DNA of 64,000 nucleotides from Tragulus kanchil (lineage: Eukaryota > Chordata > Mammalia > Artiodactyla > Tragulidae). Under the pieces are notes generated by a model. That model did not search any database. It worked only from the letters and a program-made list of their open reading frames with translations, and was not told the origin of the DNA. Below are positions 35,195-47,417 of this stretch, in pieces (position 1 is the stretch's first letter; the number at the start of each line of letters is the position of its first letter). Position numbers and translations under genes: made by a program. Location: NCBI GenBank assembly GCA_022376925.1, contig JAIOJX010000005.1, forward strand, positions 9,762,501 through 9,826,500, written 5' to 3'.

Positions 35195-35497
35195 TTTTTG
35201 GCTTTGTGGGATATTCGTTGATGGTTGGACTTCCCTCTCATTGCAGCAAGCAGGGACTGCTCTCTAGTTGTGATGTTCAGGCTTCTCATTGTGGTGGTTT
35301 CTCTTGTGGAGCACAAGGTCTAAGCTCTCAGCCATCAATAGTTGATGACTTCCAGCCTCTAGAGCAGAGGTCCAATACTTGTGGTATTCAAGCTTAGCTG
35401 CTCTGTAGCAGGTGGGAATCTTCCCAGACCAGGTGTCAAACCTGCGTCTCCTGCATTGGCAGGCAGATCTTCAGCACTGAGCCACCAGGGAAGCCCT
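35195..35497 (-). mobile_element. CHR-type SINE, long form
   Basis: Minus-strand long form like that at 1504-1833: cattgcagcaagcagggact, ctctagttgtgatgttcagg, and the head complement gagccaccagggaagccc. It abuts the preceding SINE through an A/T-rich bridge (35178-35198). Confidence 0.85.
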
Positions 35498-35562
35498 GAA
35501 CATTTTTTAAATATAAAAAGAGCAAGTACTCTGTCTGGAGACAAATTGAAAACATCAATAAA

Positions 35563-35645
35563 TATTGGGTTGCCCAAAAAATTTGCTCAAGTTTTTCCAT
35601 AGTATCTTACCAAAAACCTGAACCAATTTTGTGGTCAGTCCAATA
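35563..35645. mobile_element. Mariner-type MITE (83 bp)
   Basis: Imperfect palindrome running from tattgggttgcccaaaaaat to a complementary end gtggtcagtccaata, with the central inverted arms agtttttcca and ccaaaaacct. It starts and ends with TA, as expected for a Tc1/mariner target. It matches the bovine mariner-derived MITE pattern known to me. Confidence 0.8.
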
Positions 35646-36685
35646 CACAGTGAAGCATGTGAGATGACAGAGAGCTGAGGTAAGAGGACAAAAGAGCAGA
35701 AATTGAAGCCAAGGAGAGAGGAAGAAGGAGAAGCTCCAGAAAGGTGGCATTCATGGAAGAAGAACAAGAGTGGCCAGGTGTCAACTGCAAATTGGCACTG
35801 GCCAACTCCCTCTACAAGGATCAAATCATGATCTTCCGCAGCCGTTGACTTTCATCATCGCCTGAAGGGAGTTCAGGGTCAGTGGAGAGCAGAAATGAGG
35901 CACTCTGTGCTCTGAAAAAAAAAACTGGCAGAACACGTCTTCAGATAGTTAAATATTATCAGGAGCTGATTTTTATGAGCCTGATTCTTACATCTCCTCA
36001 TATCTAGAAAAGTAATAAATTCCTTCATGGTGACTAGCAGAAACCTTCTGCAAAAATATGTGCTTGATTGCTAGTAATCCCCCTTCACCAAAATCACATG
36101 TATACTAACTTCCCCCCACCACCTCATTGGAGCAGGGTCTGAGAGCTATCTGAAATGCCAGCTCCAGGATATGGTCTTTATTCTGCCTCAAATAAAACCT
36201 AACTTGCAGCTCGCATGCTGTGTACTTTTAAGCTGACAAAAGAAATACACAAAGGACAACTTTGAAAAGAAAGTCCCTGATTTATGGTAGCCAAGTCTCA
36301 TAAACATGGTTAATGAATTCATGATAGAGAATAGTTAGCTAATTGTACCTTTGCCCTTTCTCCCTCTTGTATCTAAAAGGACCCCAAATTCTGACTGAGA
36401 GAAGACTTTTTTGAGAAGCTAGTCTTCTATCTTCTCCTGCTAGGTTTTGGGCAAGTAAAGTCATTATTCCTTGTTCCAATAACTCGAGATTTATTGGTCT
36501 GTTGTGCAGTGAGCAGAGCAAGCTTGGGCTTGGTACCGTGGTGACCTGAATGTCCCCCAGCTCCTCAAGTCTGCCACTGCTGTCCTTTTTCTGTTTGTCC
36601 TCAATTAATGGACTTGAACAGATTTCATTATTGTCCTAAAAGCCAATAAGGCCAATATATAATATACCCCATTTGTAATTTTTTT
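35646..36685. other. No recognisable feature
   Basis: Single-copy, moderately AT-rich, no assignable repeat or exon. Confidence 0.4.
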
Positions 36686-37567
36686 CTCCATAGCTTCTGA
36701 AAAACAGAGTTTTGATTTTACCTAAAGATGTGATTTACCTTAAAGATACCTTTGTGAGACAGTTTCAGTGGAATGATAGATAGTAGTAGGGTGAAGAGTG
36801 AATGAGAAAGAAAGAAATGGGAAAAGCAAAGATAGACAACTCTTCTACTACAGGGAGAGGTTAAAGATACAGGAAAGAGACTGCCGGTGACCAAATCTTT
36901 TGAGTATTAAAATAAATCATGATGGAAATAGTAACCCATTTTTAAAAGTAAAATATGTAAGTCCATAGTAATGTAATAAATTACCTAGTGGAGAAGGAGA
37001 ATGGAGAGTTCTTCTTTTCAATTAAATGTCAACTAATAAATATGCAAGGAATGATAGAAAATAGGCAATTTTCCATGAAGGAGTAATAAATGATAGGATG
37101 CTAAAGTTCATGAATGAAATATGGATGAAGAGCAGGGTATTAGCCTGGTCTCAAATTGTCTCCCCATAGACAACTGACAAATTACAAAGGGAAAAGTGAT
37201 GCCTTTGTAGTAGAGAAATAGGTCAGATACTACATTAACCAAGTTAATATTACCAATACTGGGACAGACCAGCATCTTGGACCTCCTGATAAAGTAGACT
37301 GAAAAAGACACAACATCCCATCTGTTATATTCCAGCTAAAAAAGACTGATTTCAAATAATATGGAAACAACCAACAAATCTGAATTAAAGGTTATTCTAA
37401 AAATTGATCTTTATTTTATGAATATGTCGAGCTCAAGAAAGATAAAAAAAAAAAATGGGTAAGAACTGCTGCAGATTAAGGAGACTAAAGAGGTATGGCA
37501 GCCGCAAGTGGAAGTCCTCTGAGATTGGATCCTTGAACAGGAAAAGAATATAACTAAAAAGAATATT

Positions 37568-37785
37568 GGGCTTCCCAGGTGACACTCGTGGTAAAGAACC
37601 TCCCAGCCAATGCAAGTGACTCAGGTTCATTCCCTGGGTTGGGAAGATCCCCTGGAGGAGGGCCTTGCAACCCACTCCAGCGTTCTTGCCTGGAGAAACC
37701 TTTGGACAGAGGAGCCTGGCAGTCTATGGTTCATAGGGTCACAAAGAGTCACACATCGCTGAAGCAACTGAGCACATTTCGAGAC
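37568..37785 (+). mobile_element. Bov-tA SINE
   Basis: gggcttcccaggtgacactc head, caggttcattccctgggttg B-box, gatcccctggaggagggcct and cacaaagagtcacacatcgc end. Confidence 0.92.
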
Positions 37786-38679
37786 AAGAAGTATGGGCTC
37801 CATAGCTTCTGAAAAACAGAGTTTTGATTTTACCTAAAGATGTGATTTACCTTAAAGATACCTTTGTGAGACAGTTTCAGTGGAATGATAGATAGTAGTA
37901 GGGTGAAGAGTGAATGAGAAAGAAAGAAATGGGAAAAGCAAAGATAGACAACTCTTCTACTACAGGGAGAGGTTAAAGATACAGGAAAGAGACTGCCGGT
38001 GACCAAATCTTTTGAGTATTAAAATAAATCATGATGGAAATAGTAACCCATTTTTAAAAGTAAAATATGTAAGTCCATAGTAATGTAATAAATTACCTAG
38101 TGGAGAAGGAGAATGGAGAGTTCTTCTTTTCAATTAAATGTCAACTAATAAATATGCAAGGAATGATAGAAAATAGGCAATTTTCCATGAAGGAGTAATA
38201 AATGATAGGATGCTAAAGTTCATGAATGAAATATGGATGAAGAGCAGGGTATTAGCCTGGTCTCAAATTGTCTCCCCATAGACAACTGACAAATTACAAA
38301 GGGAAAAGTGATGCCTTTGTAGTAGAGAAATAGGTCAGATACTACATTAACCAAGTTAATATTACCAATACTGGGACAGACCAGCATCTTGGACCTCCTG
38401 ATAAAGTAGACTGAAAAAGACACAACATCCCATCTGTTATATTCCAGCTAAAAAAGACTGATTTCAAATAATATGGAAACAACCAACAAATCTGAATTAA
38501 AGGTTATTCTAAAAATTGATCTTTATTTTATGAATATGTCGAGCTCAAGAAAGATAAAAAAAAAAAATGGGTAAGAACTGCTGCAGATTAAGGAGACTAA
38601 AGAGGTATGGCAGCCGCAAGTGGAAGTCCTCTGAGATTGGATCCTTGAACAGGAAAAGAATATAACTAAAAAGAATATT

Positions 38680-38897
38680 GGGCTTCCCAGGTGACACTCG
38701 TGGTAAAGAACCTCCCAGCCAATGCAAGTGACTCAGGTTCATTCCCTGGGTTGGGAAGATCCCCTGGAGGAGGGCCTTGCAACCCACTCCAGCGTTCTTG
38801 CCTGGAGAAACCTTTGGACAGAGGAGCCTGGCAGTCTATGGTTCATAGGGTCACAAAGAGTCACACATCGCTGAAGCAACTGAGCACATTTCGGAGA
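38680..38897 (+). mobile_element. Bov-tA SINE (second D11 copy)
   Basis: Duplicate of 37568-37785. Confidence 0.92.
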
Positions 38898-41109
38898 CAA
38901 GAAGTATGGGATTGCTTCAATGTATCTGAAATGGTTCCTGGTGAATTGGGCTTCCTGACAAAAAGAAAGAGGGTAGCCCGTGGGGCACAATGTAAATCAC
39001 TAATGACTGCATTACACAGGGTACATGGACTCTCTTAGACTGTTTCTACCACATTTCTGTAAGTTTGAAAGTGTATAAGAGAAGCTAGAGAAGAGGCAGG
39101 ATTGACAGATTGAGGTCACAGTGGAAATAAAAAGGAATAGAACTGAGAGACAGACTAGAGGAGAGAAACTTCATCTGCTGGAAAAGGAGGAAAAGGGGGA
39201 AAGATGGCTTCTGATATCTTCTTGAGTGGAGGAAGGAAAAGATTGGCTTTTATAATCTTATTTACTAGCAATAAATGTTGGTATTGCTCTTGTCCACTTT
39301 TGTAAATGGAAAGAAGCAGTAAGCATGAGTCAGGTGCAGAGGGACCATTGCTTAGCAGAGGGCTTTAATGAACCTTTGGGTGTACGAAGGAGGGTTTGAA
39401 TCTGACTGTGTGAGCTCATGGCACGAGCTCACTCTTGTGTAGATAGGGGAAGAGGCTGGGTGAAGGACAGAACAAATAATGCCAGAGAGCCTCATTCTCC
39501 TGTACCTGGAGAGAGAGTGGTTCAGAAGTTATTAAGGCAGTTAATTACCATCCATCAGCACCCAAGCTACGATGCTGGCCTGGATTGTGCTTGATCGTCA
39601 CTTAAGTCAGATTTCGTAGAAAAAGCCTTTATTTTTAAACTAAGACATAAAATGTGATTTACCTGAAAATTGTTCATGTAACTGTTTGCCTTAGTCATTG
39701 CTCGAGTCTAAAACCTATTTGCAGAAAGATGAAATTTTACAACAGATAGTGAAACATTCAAGTTATAAACCCATCACTGTAAGTACAGAACAGCATTACC
39801 TACATGATTTTCTACCAAAATGCCCCAAAGAGACCAGTAGCCAGGATAGATGTGATGTGCTGTCACTGCAAAGTGTGTTTTTCTTCGTTCTTATGGACTG
39901 AGCAATTGCAAGATGCACTATAAAGGCTTAAAAATAAAAAATTTGCTTACGGAGGTTATCTTTTACCTTCATTATAGATAAAAAATACGCTGAAGCAACT
40001 GAGCACATTTCGGAGACAAGAAGTATGGGATTGCTTCAATGTATCTGAAATGGTTCCTGGTGAATTGGGCTTCCTGACAAAAAGAAAGAGGGTAGCCCGT
40101 GGGGCACAATGTAAATCACTAATGACTGCATTACACAGGGTACATGGACTCTCTTAGACTGTTTCTACCACATTTCTGTAAGTTTGAAAGTGTATAAGAG
40201 AAGCTAGAGAAGAGGCAGGATTGACAGATTGAGGTCACAGTGGAAATAAAAAGGAATAGAACTGAGAGACAGACTAGAGGAGAGAAACTTCATCTGCTGG
40301 AAAAGGAGGAAAAGGGGGAAAGATGGCTTCTGATATCTTCTTGAGTGGAGGAAGGAAAAGATTGGCTTTTATAATCTTATTTACTAGCAATAAATGTTGG
40401 TATTGCTCTTGTCCACTTTTGTAAATGGAAAGAAGCAGTAAGCATGAGTCAGGTGCAGAGGGACCATTGCTTAGCAGAGGGCTTTAATGAACCTTTGGGT
40501 GTACGAAGGAGGGTTTGAATCTGACTGTGTGAGCTCATGGCACGAGCTCACTCTTGTGTAGATAGGGGAAGAGGCTGGGTGAAGGACAGAACAAATAATG
40601 CCAGAGAGCCTCATTCTCCCTGTACCTGGAGAGAGAGTGGTTCAGAAGTTATTAAGGCAGTTAATTACCATCCATCAGCACCCAAGCTACGATGCTGGCC
40701 TGGATTGTGCTTGATCGTCACTTAAGTCAGATTTCGTAGAAAAAGCCTTTATTTTTAAACTAAGACATAAAATGTGATTTACCTGAAAATTGTTCATGTA
40801 ACTGTTTGCCTTAGTCATTGCTCGAGTCTAAAACCTATTTGCAGAAAGATGAAATTTTACAACAGATAGTGAAACATTCAAGTTATAAACCCATCACTGT
40901 AAGTACAGAACAGCATTACCTACATGATTTTCTACCAAAATGCCCCAAAGAGACCAGTAGCCAGGATAGATGTGATGTGCTGTCACTGCAAAGTGTGTTT
41001 TTCTTCGTTCTTATGGACTGAGCAATTGCAAGATGCACTATAAAGGCTTAAAAATAAAAATTTGGCTTATGGAGGTTATCTTTTACCTTCATTATGGTAA
41101 AAAAAATAC
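38869..41109. repeat. Direct duplication D12 (step 1119-1120 bp)
   Basis: 38869-39987 recurs at 39988-41109. The last about 50 bp of the first copy (39935-39987) show several small changes against the second (t-run and a-run shifts, tt/ta, ggtaa/agata). One extra c lies near 40620. Confidence 0.95.
38911..39985. other. No recognised repeat; weak exon-like stretch (duplicated at about 40030-41100)
   Basis: 39725-39778 is 54 bp, follows ttgcag and precedes gtaagt, and is open in one frame. No protein family is recognised, so it is not called a gene. Confidence 0.3.
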
Positions 41110-41292
41110 TCAGGTACAAAATATAAGCATAGTGTTCTTTACATACTGGAGAATATTTGGCCATCAGAATTTTTCCAAAAATATTTACTCATTCCAATGA
41201 AGTAAAAACCTCTTTGTATAATTTTATAAACTGAAAATTTTATTGACTAGATGTTTCTAAGTCCTGTCCCTCTCAAAAACTTTTACTGAAAC

Positions 41293-41561
41293 GAGGGCTT
41301 CCCTGGTAGTCCAGTGCATAAAGAGTCTGCCTTGCAGTGCAAGGGGCACCGGTTCGATTCTTGGCCCAGGAAGATCCCAGATGCTGAGGAGCGGCTGGGC
41401 TGGTGTGTCAAATTATAAGCCAGTGCTCTGGAGCACATATGCCCAGAGCCAGTGATCTGTAACAAGAGAGGCCACTGTAATCGGAGGCCCACACAGGCCA
41501 AAGAATAAAGATGGATGAAAAATAAATGATGGCTTAGAGGCCAAAAAAAAAAAAAAAAAAA
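41293..41561 (+). mobile_element. CHR/ART2-type SINE with target-site duplication
   Basis: gggcttccctggtagtccag head, ggttcgattcttggcccagg B-box, A-tail to 41561. Target duplication tttactgaaac at 41282-41292 and 41562-41572. Confidence 0.92.
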
Positions 41562-41803
41562 TTTACTGAAACAAATGTAAGTTCTACAAGAGAAAGAGAG
41601 TCAAAGAGGTCCTTCCCAGGCAAGAGTATAGTTTAGTGCTCTCAAAATTTTTTATTTTGTGGGTCTTCGAATGAGAAAATAGAGTGGGCTTTTCTCTTAT
41701 GAATGCAATAATTGCCCTATTGCTCAAAGAATTTCTGTGATATCTATAAATTAACCTTTTGAGAAAAATATTTTATTTTATTTTTTCAAAATATCTGAAG
41801 GTG

Positions 41804-42015
41804 GAACTTCCCTGGTAGTCCAGTGGTTAAGAATCCACCTTGCAATGCAGAGAATGGGATACGGGTTCATCTCTGGCTGGGAAAATAAGATCCCACATGC
41901 TGCAGAGCACCAAAGGCCGTGCCTGTCGGCCACAACTGCGGAGCTTTGGGACCACAACAAAAGATCCTGCAAGACACAAGGAAGACCCAGTGCAGTGAAA
42001 TAATTAGTTGCTAAA
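41804..42015 (+). mobile_element. CHR-type SINE
   Basis: gaacttccctggtagtccag head, gatcccacatgctgcagagc body, ending near cagtgcagtgaaataattag. Confidence 0.85.
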
Positions 42016-42349
42016 AAACATGTGAAGGAAAATTGTGTACATGTGTACATGGTGCCTCTCAGTCATTGGCTGAACAATTGCCAAAAATGCAAAGCTATAA
42101 AGGCTTCAAAATAAAAATTTGGATTATGGAGGTTATCTTTTACCTTCATTATGGTAAAAAAAATACTCAGGTACAAAATATAAGCATAGTGTTCTTTACA
42201 TACTGGAGAATATTTGGCCATCAGAATTTTTCCAAAAATATTTACTCATTCCAATGAAGTAAAAACCTCTTTGTATAATTTTATAAACTGAAAATTTTAT
42301 TGACTAGATGTTTCTAAGTCCTGTCCCTCTCAAAAACTTTTACTGAAAC

Positions 42350-42617
42350 GAGGGCTTCCCTGGTAGTCCAGTGCATAAAGAGTCTGCCTTGCAGTGCAAG
42401 GGGCACCGGTTCGATTCTTGGCCCAGGAAGATCCCAGATGCTGAGGAGCGGCTGGGCTGGTGTGTCAAATTATAAGCCAGTGCTCTGGAGCACATATGCC
42501 CAGAGCCAGTGATCTGTAACAAGAGAGGCCACTGTAATCGGAGGCCCACACAGGCCAAAGAATAAAGATGGATGAAAAATAAATGATGGCTTAGAGGCCA
42601 AAAAAAAAAAAAAAAAT
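42350..42617 (+). mobile_element. CHR/ART2-type SINE (second D13 copy)
   Basis: Duplicate of 41293-41561 with a shorter A-tail. Confidence 0.92.
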
Positions 42618-42858
42618 TTACTGAAACAAATGTAAGTTCTACAAGAGAAAGAGAGTCAAAGAGGTCCTTCCCAGGCAAGAGTATAGTTTAGTGCTCTCAA
42701 AATTTTTTATTTTGTGGGTCTTCGAATGAGAAAATAGAGTGGGCTTTTCTCTTATGAATGCAATAATTGCCCTATTGCTCAAAGAATTTCTGTGATATCT
42801 ATAAATTAACCTTTTGAGAAAAATATTTTATTTTATTTTTTCAAAATATCTGAAGGTG

Positions 42859-43070
42859 GAACTTCCCTGGTAGTCCAGTGGTTAAGAATCCACCTTGCAA
42901 TGCAGAGAATGGGATACGGGTTCATCTCTGGCTGGGAAAATAAGATCCCACATGCTGCAGAGCACCAAAGGCCGTGCCTGTCGGCCACAACTGCGGAGCT
43001 TTGGGACCACAACAAAAGATCCTGCAAGACACAAGGAAGACCCAGTGCAGTGAAATAATTAGTTGCTAAA
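42859..43070 (+). mobile_element. CHR-type SINE (second D13 copy)
   Basis: Duplicate of 41804-42015. Confidence 0.85.
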
Positions 43071-43133
43071 AAACATGTGAAGGAAAATTGTGTACATGTG
43101 TACATGGTGCCTCTCAGTCATTGGCTGAACAAT

Positions 43134-43404
43134 CAGAAAATGTGGACAAACACAGCTTAGTAAGGTTCTTTCCAGAATTAACAGAGTTCACACCATCTTA
43201 TTTTAAATTTTCAAACGTAAAATCATTTATTCACTAGTTACCAAAAATATTCTCTACTATTTACGGAACATGCAAAGTAAAATAGAAAACAAAATGAAAT
43301 AAGTCTCTTCTCAAAAGTTGATCAGTTTCCCCCTGTTTCTTAATATTTGTCAATTTTTAAAAAAAAATAAAGATTGATTTTATGACTTAGTGAAAATGAA
43401 ACAT
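43134..43404. other. No recognisable feature
   Basis: AT-rich single-copy sequence after D13; nothing assignable. Confidence 0.4.
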
Positions 43405-43617
43405 GAAAGTGTTAGTCGCTTAGTCGTATCTGACTTTTGGGCCACACCATGGATGTTAGCCCACCAGGCTCCTCTTTCCATGGGATTTTCACAACAAGAA
43501 TACTGGAAGGGGTTGCCATTCCCTTCTGCAGCAGATCTTACTAGCCCAGGGATCAAACTCCAGTCTCCTGCATTGTACTCTGATTCTTTACCATCTAAGC
43601 TACCAGGGAGGACTTAA
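43405..43617 (-). mobile_element. Bov-tA SINE
   Basis: agtgttagtcgcttagtcgt, caccaggctcctctttccat, gaatactggaaggggttgcc, and the head complement taccagggaggac. Confidence 0.92.
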
Positions 43618-44094
43618 AATGTCTGAAAAATTAGATCAGAATGATTGCCTCTCTCATTACCTTGCCCTTCAAGGAGACTTCTCACCCAGTTTTTTGTTTG
43701 TTTGCTTGCTTTCCTGAAGATTGTTCAAAGATTGTTTAGGTTCAGATGGGCAGGTGAATAGGAGACACAGCTTGTGAGCTCCAGAGGGAAGCAGGCGACA
43801 TCTCCCCTCTTGAAGCTCTGGTTTATTATGTGATGCTACAATTGTGAACACATCTCATATTTTCTGTTAAAAGTTAAGCAGCTTAAAAAAACATGTTGTT
43901 TCACAGTCATCTGTAAATACTACTTATTTTCCTTTATGTATATAGTCTTCTTCTTGCAAAGATTTTTCTATATAGTTCTAAAAACAAATGTATGCATCAG
44001 TATTTTTCTATTGTTTCTGATGATAAAAGTTATATTAGGTCAGAGGAATCTGGAAATCCTGGCATGGGTGTGTGTATGCGTATTTCCTCCTTCC
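43618..44094. other. No recognisable feature
   Basis: Single-copy sequence; nothing assignable. Confidence 0.4.
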
Positions 44095-44165
44095 TGACCC
44101 AGGGATCCAACCTGCGTCTCTTACATCTCCTGCATTGGAGTCGTAAGAGATGATCTTTACAACTA
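44095..44165 (-). mobile_element. Bov-tA head fragment
   Basis: gacccagggatccaacctgc, then ctcctgcattggagtcg: the reverse complement of a Bov-tA head and B-box, truncated on both sides. Confidence 0.6.
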
Positions 44166-44299
44166 GAACTGCCTTCTTCTCTCCCTCTCATCCTTACACA
44201 CTCTTAAAATGACTCTTAAAGATTGAGTTAACCTCCTGCAGTGTTTCCGTCTCTGATCCCCTCCAGTAGGTGATGATGCGATGGTGATGATAGCAAGTT

Positions 44300-44375
44300 T
44301 TTCATTCTAAACTGTGAGCTTTTTGAGGTAAGAACAGTTCTATTCTTTTCTTTATCCTTAGTTTCTAACTGAGAG
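44300..44375 (+). mobile_element. L2 3' fragment
   Basis: ttctaaactgtgagcttttt followed by gaggtaagaacagtt and a ccttagtttctaac segment follows the L2 3'-end order in sense orientation, diverged. Confidence 0.45.
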
Positions 44376-44766
44376 TCTCAGTCATAATCCTGTCTACAGA
44401 ATGAGGGAGTAAAGAAAGCATCACAGTATTGGCTGCGTATTTGCCTTTTAGATGGCCTATATTAAGAATTGTCTTTCAAATATATGGTAGGCTTTCAGGT
44501 ACATTCAATTATAACGATCGTCAGTCCGAACACAGGGCTGATGGCGTACGTTTATAGCATATCTGATGCATTGTCTTCTCCATCTCTCCATCACTGGTAC
44601 AGAGATATCCGCCCCTCCTCTACAGCCAAATTCTGTACCTCTCTGGGGAAACCAGTTTCCAACAGTGTGGGGCCAGTTGTTCTTTGTCTAGAAGTAGATG
44701 TCACTTGTCAAATGTTTGGGGTAATTTCCTCAGAGGATTAGGAATAAAAAGGACTCATGGACAGCT

Positions 44767-44960
44767 CCTTCAATAGTTCAGTTGGTAGAGCAGAGGACTG
44801 TAGGTGATTGACAATCTGCAAGATGCCAGTTCGATCCCTGGGTCAGGAAGAGTCCCAGGAGGAGGAAATGGCAACACACTCCAGTATTCTCGCCTGGAAA
44901 ATCCTATGGACAGAGGAGCCTGCCTGGGCTACACTCCAGAGGTTGTAAAGAGACACAATC
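44767..44960 (+). mobile_element. Bov-A-type SINE with a tRNA-Tyr-like head
   Basis: The first 37 bases follow mammalian tRNA-Tyr closely: ccttcaatagttcagttggt (A box), then agagcagaggactgtag with a GTA anticodon at 44800-44802. After an intron-sized insertion comes a B box (agttcgatccctgggtcagg), which merges into a normal Bov-A body (agtcccaggaggaggaaatg ... ggacagaggagcctgc). Ruminant Bov-tA elements normally carry a tRNA-Glu-type head. The 3' half of the tRNA is replaced, so it is not a functional tRNA gene. Confidence 0.7.
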
Positions 44961-45177
44961 GAAGAAACTTAGCACGAGAAGGGGTAATATTTGTGAAAAT
45001 GCAATGACATAGGACAGCTGCTAAAAGGGAAAAATCTAGAGGTCCTGTATGTCATACTAGCAAGTCTGAACTATTTCCTGAAGAAAGAAGGGCTCACCAA
45101 GCAAGGATCACTATTACTAAGCAAGGTACACATTTTTCTGTTTTGAAAGTTTCAGACTACTCCTTAGTTCAGGGCTG

Positions 45178-46030
45178 TTATATAGAGTATATCATGAGAA
45201 ATGCTGGGTTGGATGACTCACAGGCTGGAATCAAGACTGTCAGGATAAATAGCAACAACCTGAGATATGCAGATGACACCACACTAATGGCAGAAAGTGA
45301 AGAGGAACTAGTCTCTTGATGAGAGTGAAAGAGGAGTGTGAAAACACTGGCTTGAAAGTCAACATTAAAAAAACAAAGATCGTGGCATCTTGCCCCATTA
45401 TTTGATGGCAAATAGATGGGGGGGAAATGTAACAGATTTTATTTTCTTGGGCTCCAAAATCACTGTGGATGGTGACTGCAGACATGAGATTAAAAAACAC
45501 TTGCTCCTTGGAAGTAAAGCTATGGCATACCTAGACAGCATATTATAAAGCAGAAATTTCACTTAGCCAACAAAGGTCGAATAGTCAAAGCTATGGCTTT
45601 TCCAGTTGTCCTGTACAGATGTGAAAGCTGAACCATAAAAAAGGCTGAGTGCAAGGAACTGATGCTTTCAAATTGTGGTGCTGGATAACACTCTTGAGTC
45701 CCTTGGACTGCAAGAAGGTCAAACCAGTCAATCCTAAAGGAAACCAACCCTGAATATTCATTGGAAGGACTGATGCTGAAGGTGAAGTTGCAGTACTTTG
45801 GTCACTTAATGCAAAGAGCCAGCTCATTGGAAAAGACCCTGATGCTGGAAAAGGTTGAAGGCAAAAGGAGAAAGGGTCAGCAAGAGGATGAGATGGTTAT
45901 ATAGTATCACCAGCTCAATGGAAATAAGTGTAAGCAAATCCTGGGAGATAGTGAAGGACAGAGGAACCTGGTGAGCTCCATTCCATGGGGTCACAAAGAG
46001 TTAGACATGACTTAATGACTGAACAACAAG
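45178..46030 (+). mobile_element. BovB LINE, 3' part of reverse transcriptase, broken (first copy)
   Basis: A sense BovB segment starting just before the RT active-site motif. Codons 45266-45277 read YADD, followed by the usual TTLMAESEEEL, and then a frameshift by a small deletion leads to a TGA at 45317-45319. The rest runs in shifting frames to the BovB 3' end (cacaaagagttagacatgac). A degenerate retrotransposon, not an active gene. Confidence 0.92.
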
Positions 46031-47417
46031 AACAGCAAGACAGAAGATTCTGAAAGGAAACACATTTTGAATGACCTAAGTTTACATTCACAAGCTATGT
46101 ATAAAAAGACACACTGACCTAGCACAGATGACCTGTTATTGAATATTGCATGTGAACTATTTATCTCAACCACTTCCTGGAATGCTTAGAACTTTGCTTC
46201 TTCTCTTCCTCAAAATTTTTGGTATATTCACTCTTTTCTGGGCTTTTTAAACAATTCGTCTTTTTCTGGTGATGTGTTAACTACCATTTTTCCTAATAGT
46301 GTCTTAGAAATGCTGGGTTGGATGACTCACAGGCTGGAATCAAGACTGTCAGGATAAATAGCAACAACCTGAGATATGCAGATGACACCACACTAATGGC
46401 AGAAAGTGAAGAGGAACTAGTCTCTTGATGAGAGTGAAAGAGGAGTGTGAAAACACTGGCTTGAAAGTCAACATTAAAAAAACAAAGATCGTGGCATCTT
46501 GCCCCATTATTTGATGGCAAATAGATGGGGGGGAAATGTAACAGATTTTATTTTCTTGGGCTCCAAAATCACTGTGGATGGTGACTGCAGACATGAGATT
46601 AAAAAACACTTGCTCCTTGGAAGTAAAGCTATGGCATACCTAGACAGCATATTATAAAGCAGAAATTTCACTTAGCCAACAAAGGTCGAATAGTCAAAGC
46701 TATGGCTTTTCCAGTTGTCCTGTACAGATGTGAAAGCTGAACCATAAAAAAGGCTGAGTGCAAGGAACTGATGCTTTCAAATTGTGGTGCTGGATAACAC
46801 TCTTGAGTCCCTTGGACTGCAAGAAGGTCAAACCAGTCAATCCTAAAGGAAACCAACCCTGAATATTCATTGGAAGGACTGATGCTGAAGGTGAAGTTGC
46901 AGTACTTTGGTCACTTAATGCAAAGAGCCAGCTCATTGGAAAAGACCCTGATGCTGGAAAAGGTTGAAGGCAAAAGGAGAAAGGGTCAGCAAGAGGATGA
47001 GATGGTTATATAGTATCACCAGCTCAATGGAAATAAGTGTAAGCAAATCCTGGGAGATAGTGAAGGACAGAGGAACCTGGTGAGCTCCATTCCATGGGGT
47101 CACAAAGAGTTAGACATGACTTAATGACTGAACAACAAGAACAGCAAGACAGAAGATTCTGAAAGGAAACACATTTTGAATGACCTAAGTTTACATTCAC
47201 AAGCTATGTATAAAAAGACACACTGACCTAGCACAGATGACCTGTTATTGAATATTGCATGTGAACTATTTATCTCAACCACTTCCTGGAATGCTTAGAA
47301 CTTTGCTTCTTCTCTTCCTCAAAATTTTTGGTATATTCACTCTTTTCTGGGCTTTTTAAACAATTCGTCTTTTTTTCTGGTGATGTGTTAACTACCATTT
47401 TTTCCTAATAGTGTCTT
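45197..47417. repeat. Direct duplication D14 (step 1109-1112 bp)
   Basis: 45197-46305 recurs at 46306-47417. Only T-run length differences near the right end are seen. The last about 110 bp of the BovB tail also recur in D15. Confidence 0.95.
46306..47136 (+). mobile_element. BovB LINE, broken RT segment (second D14 copy)
   Basis: Duplicate of the 45178 element with YADD at 46375-46386 and the same frameshift and stop. A mutation shared by both copies is expected if the duplication is recent or artificial. Confidence 0.92.

Larger units (their letters stand above)
36686..38910. repeat. Direct duplication D11 (step 1112-1113 bp)
   Basis: 36686-37797 recurs at 37798-38910 with no filler. One base (extra g near 38893) differs. 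Its last 40 bp start D12, so that block exists three times. Confidence 0.95.
41023..43133. repeat. Direct duplication D13 (step 1052-1057 bp)
   Basis: 41023-42078 recurs at 42075-43133 with 4 shared bases (caat) at the join. Differences are concentrated in the first about 35 bp of the second copy (42081-42125). Poly-A length also differs at 41543-41561 versus 42600-42616. Confidence 0.95.

Noticed and set aside
44767..44841. tRNA-Tyr gene
   Set aside because: Only the 5' half and B box resemble tRNA; the acceptor 3' strand is replaced by SINE body, so the cloverleaf cannot close.
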